6,463 nt of DNA, from positions 1 through 6,463 of the forward strand of contig WQXZ01000102.1 of NCBI GenBank assembly GCA_009781525.1, read 5' to 3'. Positions 5,945 to 6,463 of the stretch are shown here, piece by piece; the stretch's first letter is position 1; every line of letters begins with the position of its first letter. Source of the stretch: Coriobacteriia bacterium. Its GTDB lineage: Bacteria > Actinomycetota > Coriobacteriia > Coriobacteriales > UBA8131. The translations under genes and the position numbers were made by a program. The notes below the pieces were generated by a model. That model saw only the letters and a list, made by a program, of their open reading frames with translations, did not search any database and was not told the origin of the DNA.

Positions 5945-6343
5945 TCAGCGCCATGTCAGCGCCATTCCACATGGCCCGACTGTAAATGTCAAAAACGCCA
6001 GTGCTATCAAACAGCCAGAAAGCAATCCAAGTGCTACTGAGTAATGCTTTTCTTTTAGGACAAGCCATGCTAATAAGACTACAAAAAGATAAATCAACGG
6101 GAAAAAATAAAACAATGCTGACACAAATTTTAGTACATCTTCCATGCCTTCAAATATTTTGAAAATCACCAGAAATGGCGCAAGCATTGCAGTAAGAAAC
6201 ACTGGATAGAATCGCCAGTCGCTAAAAGGATCCGGTTTTGGCGGCTTTTGCTCTGGTTGCTGCTCAAGCTGGAGCTGCTGCCCAGGATGCTGCTCTGGCT
6301 GCCGAGGTGTCTGCTCAATTTGTGGCGGGCTGCCGTCGTTCAC
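5945..6343 (-). CDS. Small Gln/Pro-rich membrane protein, unknown function
   Basis: I do not recognise this 132-residue protein. Residues 1-38 are hydrophilic and very rich in Gln, Pro and Glu, for example Glu-Gln-Gln-Pro-Glu-Gln-Lys-Pro-Pro-Lys-Pro. Three hydrophobic stretches follow, at about 45-64, 72-96 and 102-124, with a Lys-Glu-Lys-His loop between the last two. This suggests a three-span integral membrane protein with a disordered N-terminal arm. The GTG start at 6343 is chosen because GGAGG at 6355-6351 lies 7 bases upstream. A TTG seven codons earlier (6364) would place this ribosome binding site inside the gene and has no comparable site of its own. The start lies 29 bases inside the 3' end of lgt in another frame, so the two are probably co-transcribed. 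The region is visibly richer in A and T than the genes downstream. Confidence 0.7.
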   Translation of the reverse strand: MNDGSPPQIEQTPRQPEQHPGQQLQLEQQPEQKPPKPDPFSDWRFYPVFLTAMLAPFLVIFKIFEGMEDVLKFVSALFYFFPLIYLFVVLLAWLVLKEKHYSVALGLLSGCLIALAFLTFTVGPCGMALTWR

Positions 6344-6461
6344 CTGACTCCCTCCAAATAACAATCACCATATACAGTAACCCAAAAATGCAGATAATCT
6401 GGTAGATGGTCATTCCAAAACCGACAATCGGGTTTTCCCTGATAAACTCTGATAAGAATCG
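6315..6461 (-). CDS. lgt: Prolipoprotein diacylglyceryl transferase (Lgt), C-terminal fragment
   Basis: The minus-strand frame entering from the right edge is open for 48 codons and ends at TGA (6317-6315). It encodes Arg-Phe-Leu-Ser-Glu-Phe-Ile-Arg-Glu-Asn-Pro, then Gly-Phe-Gly-Met-Thr-Ile-Tyr-Gln, a hydrophobic helix of about 16 residues and a basic tail. The R-F-x-x-E-F-x-R-x-x pattern followed by G-x-x-x-T-x-x-Q and a last transmembrane helix is characteristic of the C-terminus of Lgt. This membrane enzyme transfers diacylglyceryl from phosphatidylglycerol to the lipobox Cys of prolipoproteins. Only the end is present, so a divergent Lgt-like paralogue cannot be excluded. The gene overlaps the small membrane protein gene by 29 bases. 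Confidence 0.72.
   Translation of the reverse strand, partial: RFLSEFIRENPIVGFGMTIYQIICIFGLLYMVIVIWRESGERRQPATN
6351..6355 (-). promoter_or_regulatory. Ribosome binding site inside the 3' end of lgt for the small membrane protein
   Basis: GGAGG on the minus strand is followed after 7 bases by GTG at 6343. It is a near-perfect Shine-Dalgarno with normal spacing and decides the start of the downstream gene in favour of GTG over the upstream TTG. Confidence 0.7.
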
Positions 6462-6463
6462 AT

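Noticed and set aside
5900..5947. AT-rich short hairpin (TTTTC / GAAAA) just after the small membrane protein, considered as a terminator
   Set aside because: The 5-base AT stem is too weak and is not followed by a T-run in the minus direction. Its match is likely to be chance in an A/T-rich stretch.
1..6463. CRISPR array, insertion sequence, tRNA or rRNA genes
   Set aside because: No regularly spaced repeats, transposase motifs, terminal inverted repeats or RNA gene signatures were seen on either strand.

Overview
The window reads as a chromosomal cell-envelope region of a Gram-positive bacterium, most likely an actinobacterium. A coriobacterial relative is my guess from the Tat-exported coiled-coil NlpC/P60 protein and the use of TTG and GTG starts at moderate GC. 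The MurT/GatD pair is a Gram-positive hallmark. The species assignment is inference only.

Layout, left to right. Bases 2-193 (+) hold the 3' end of a VanZ-family membrane protein gene. It converges on, and overlaps by 4 bases, a minus-strand gene (190-1320) for a Tat-exported PcsB-like NlpC/P60 peptidoglycan hydrolase. Everything else is also on the minus strand, so transcription runs right to left. The order is: the 3' end of lgt (6461-6315), a small Gln/Pro-rich membrane protein (6343-5945) that starts inside the end of lgt, a 134-base leader with a perfect inverted repeat, an AsnB-like protein (5810-3696), a MurT-like Mur ligase (3699-2290) and a GatD-like protein (2288-1443). A 122-base gap then leads to the hydrolase gene.

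The asnB, murT and gatD genes are tightly coupled: a GTGA overlap and then a 1-base gap. In known biology MurT/GatD amidates the D-Glu of lipid II to D-isoglutamine, and AsnB-type enzymes in several Gram-positives amidate meso-diaminopimelate (LtsA/AsnB) or a D-Asp cross-bridge (AsnH). The simple reading is therefore a peptidoglycan-precursor amidation operon beside a stem-peptide hydrolase and lipoprotein maturation.

The striking point is that both amidotransferase subunits look unable to hydrolyse glutamine. The AsnB-like protein starts Met-Ser-Gly-Ile instead of Met-Cys-Gly-Ile and has also lost the Asn and Glu of the Asn-Gly-Glu-Ile-Tyr-Asn motif. The GatD-like protein has no Cys in the nucleophile turn and no His in the usual catalytic segment. 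The AsnB synthetase loop (Gly-Ala-Gly-Pro-Asp-Glu), the MurT P-loop (Gly-Ser-Ser-Gly-Lys-Gly-Ser-Thr), the MurT zinc ribbon and the MurT C-terminal motif also differ from the family norm, while the ATP-binding motifs are kept. This suggests a three-gene ligase module that uses free ammonia or another amine, or that makes another amide bond. It is the best candidate here for an undescribed system.
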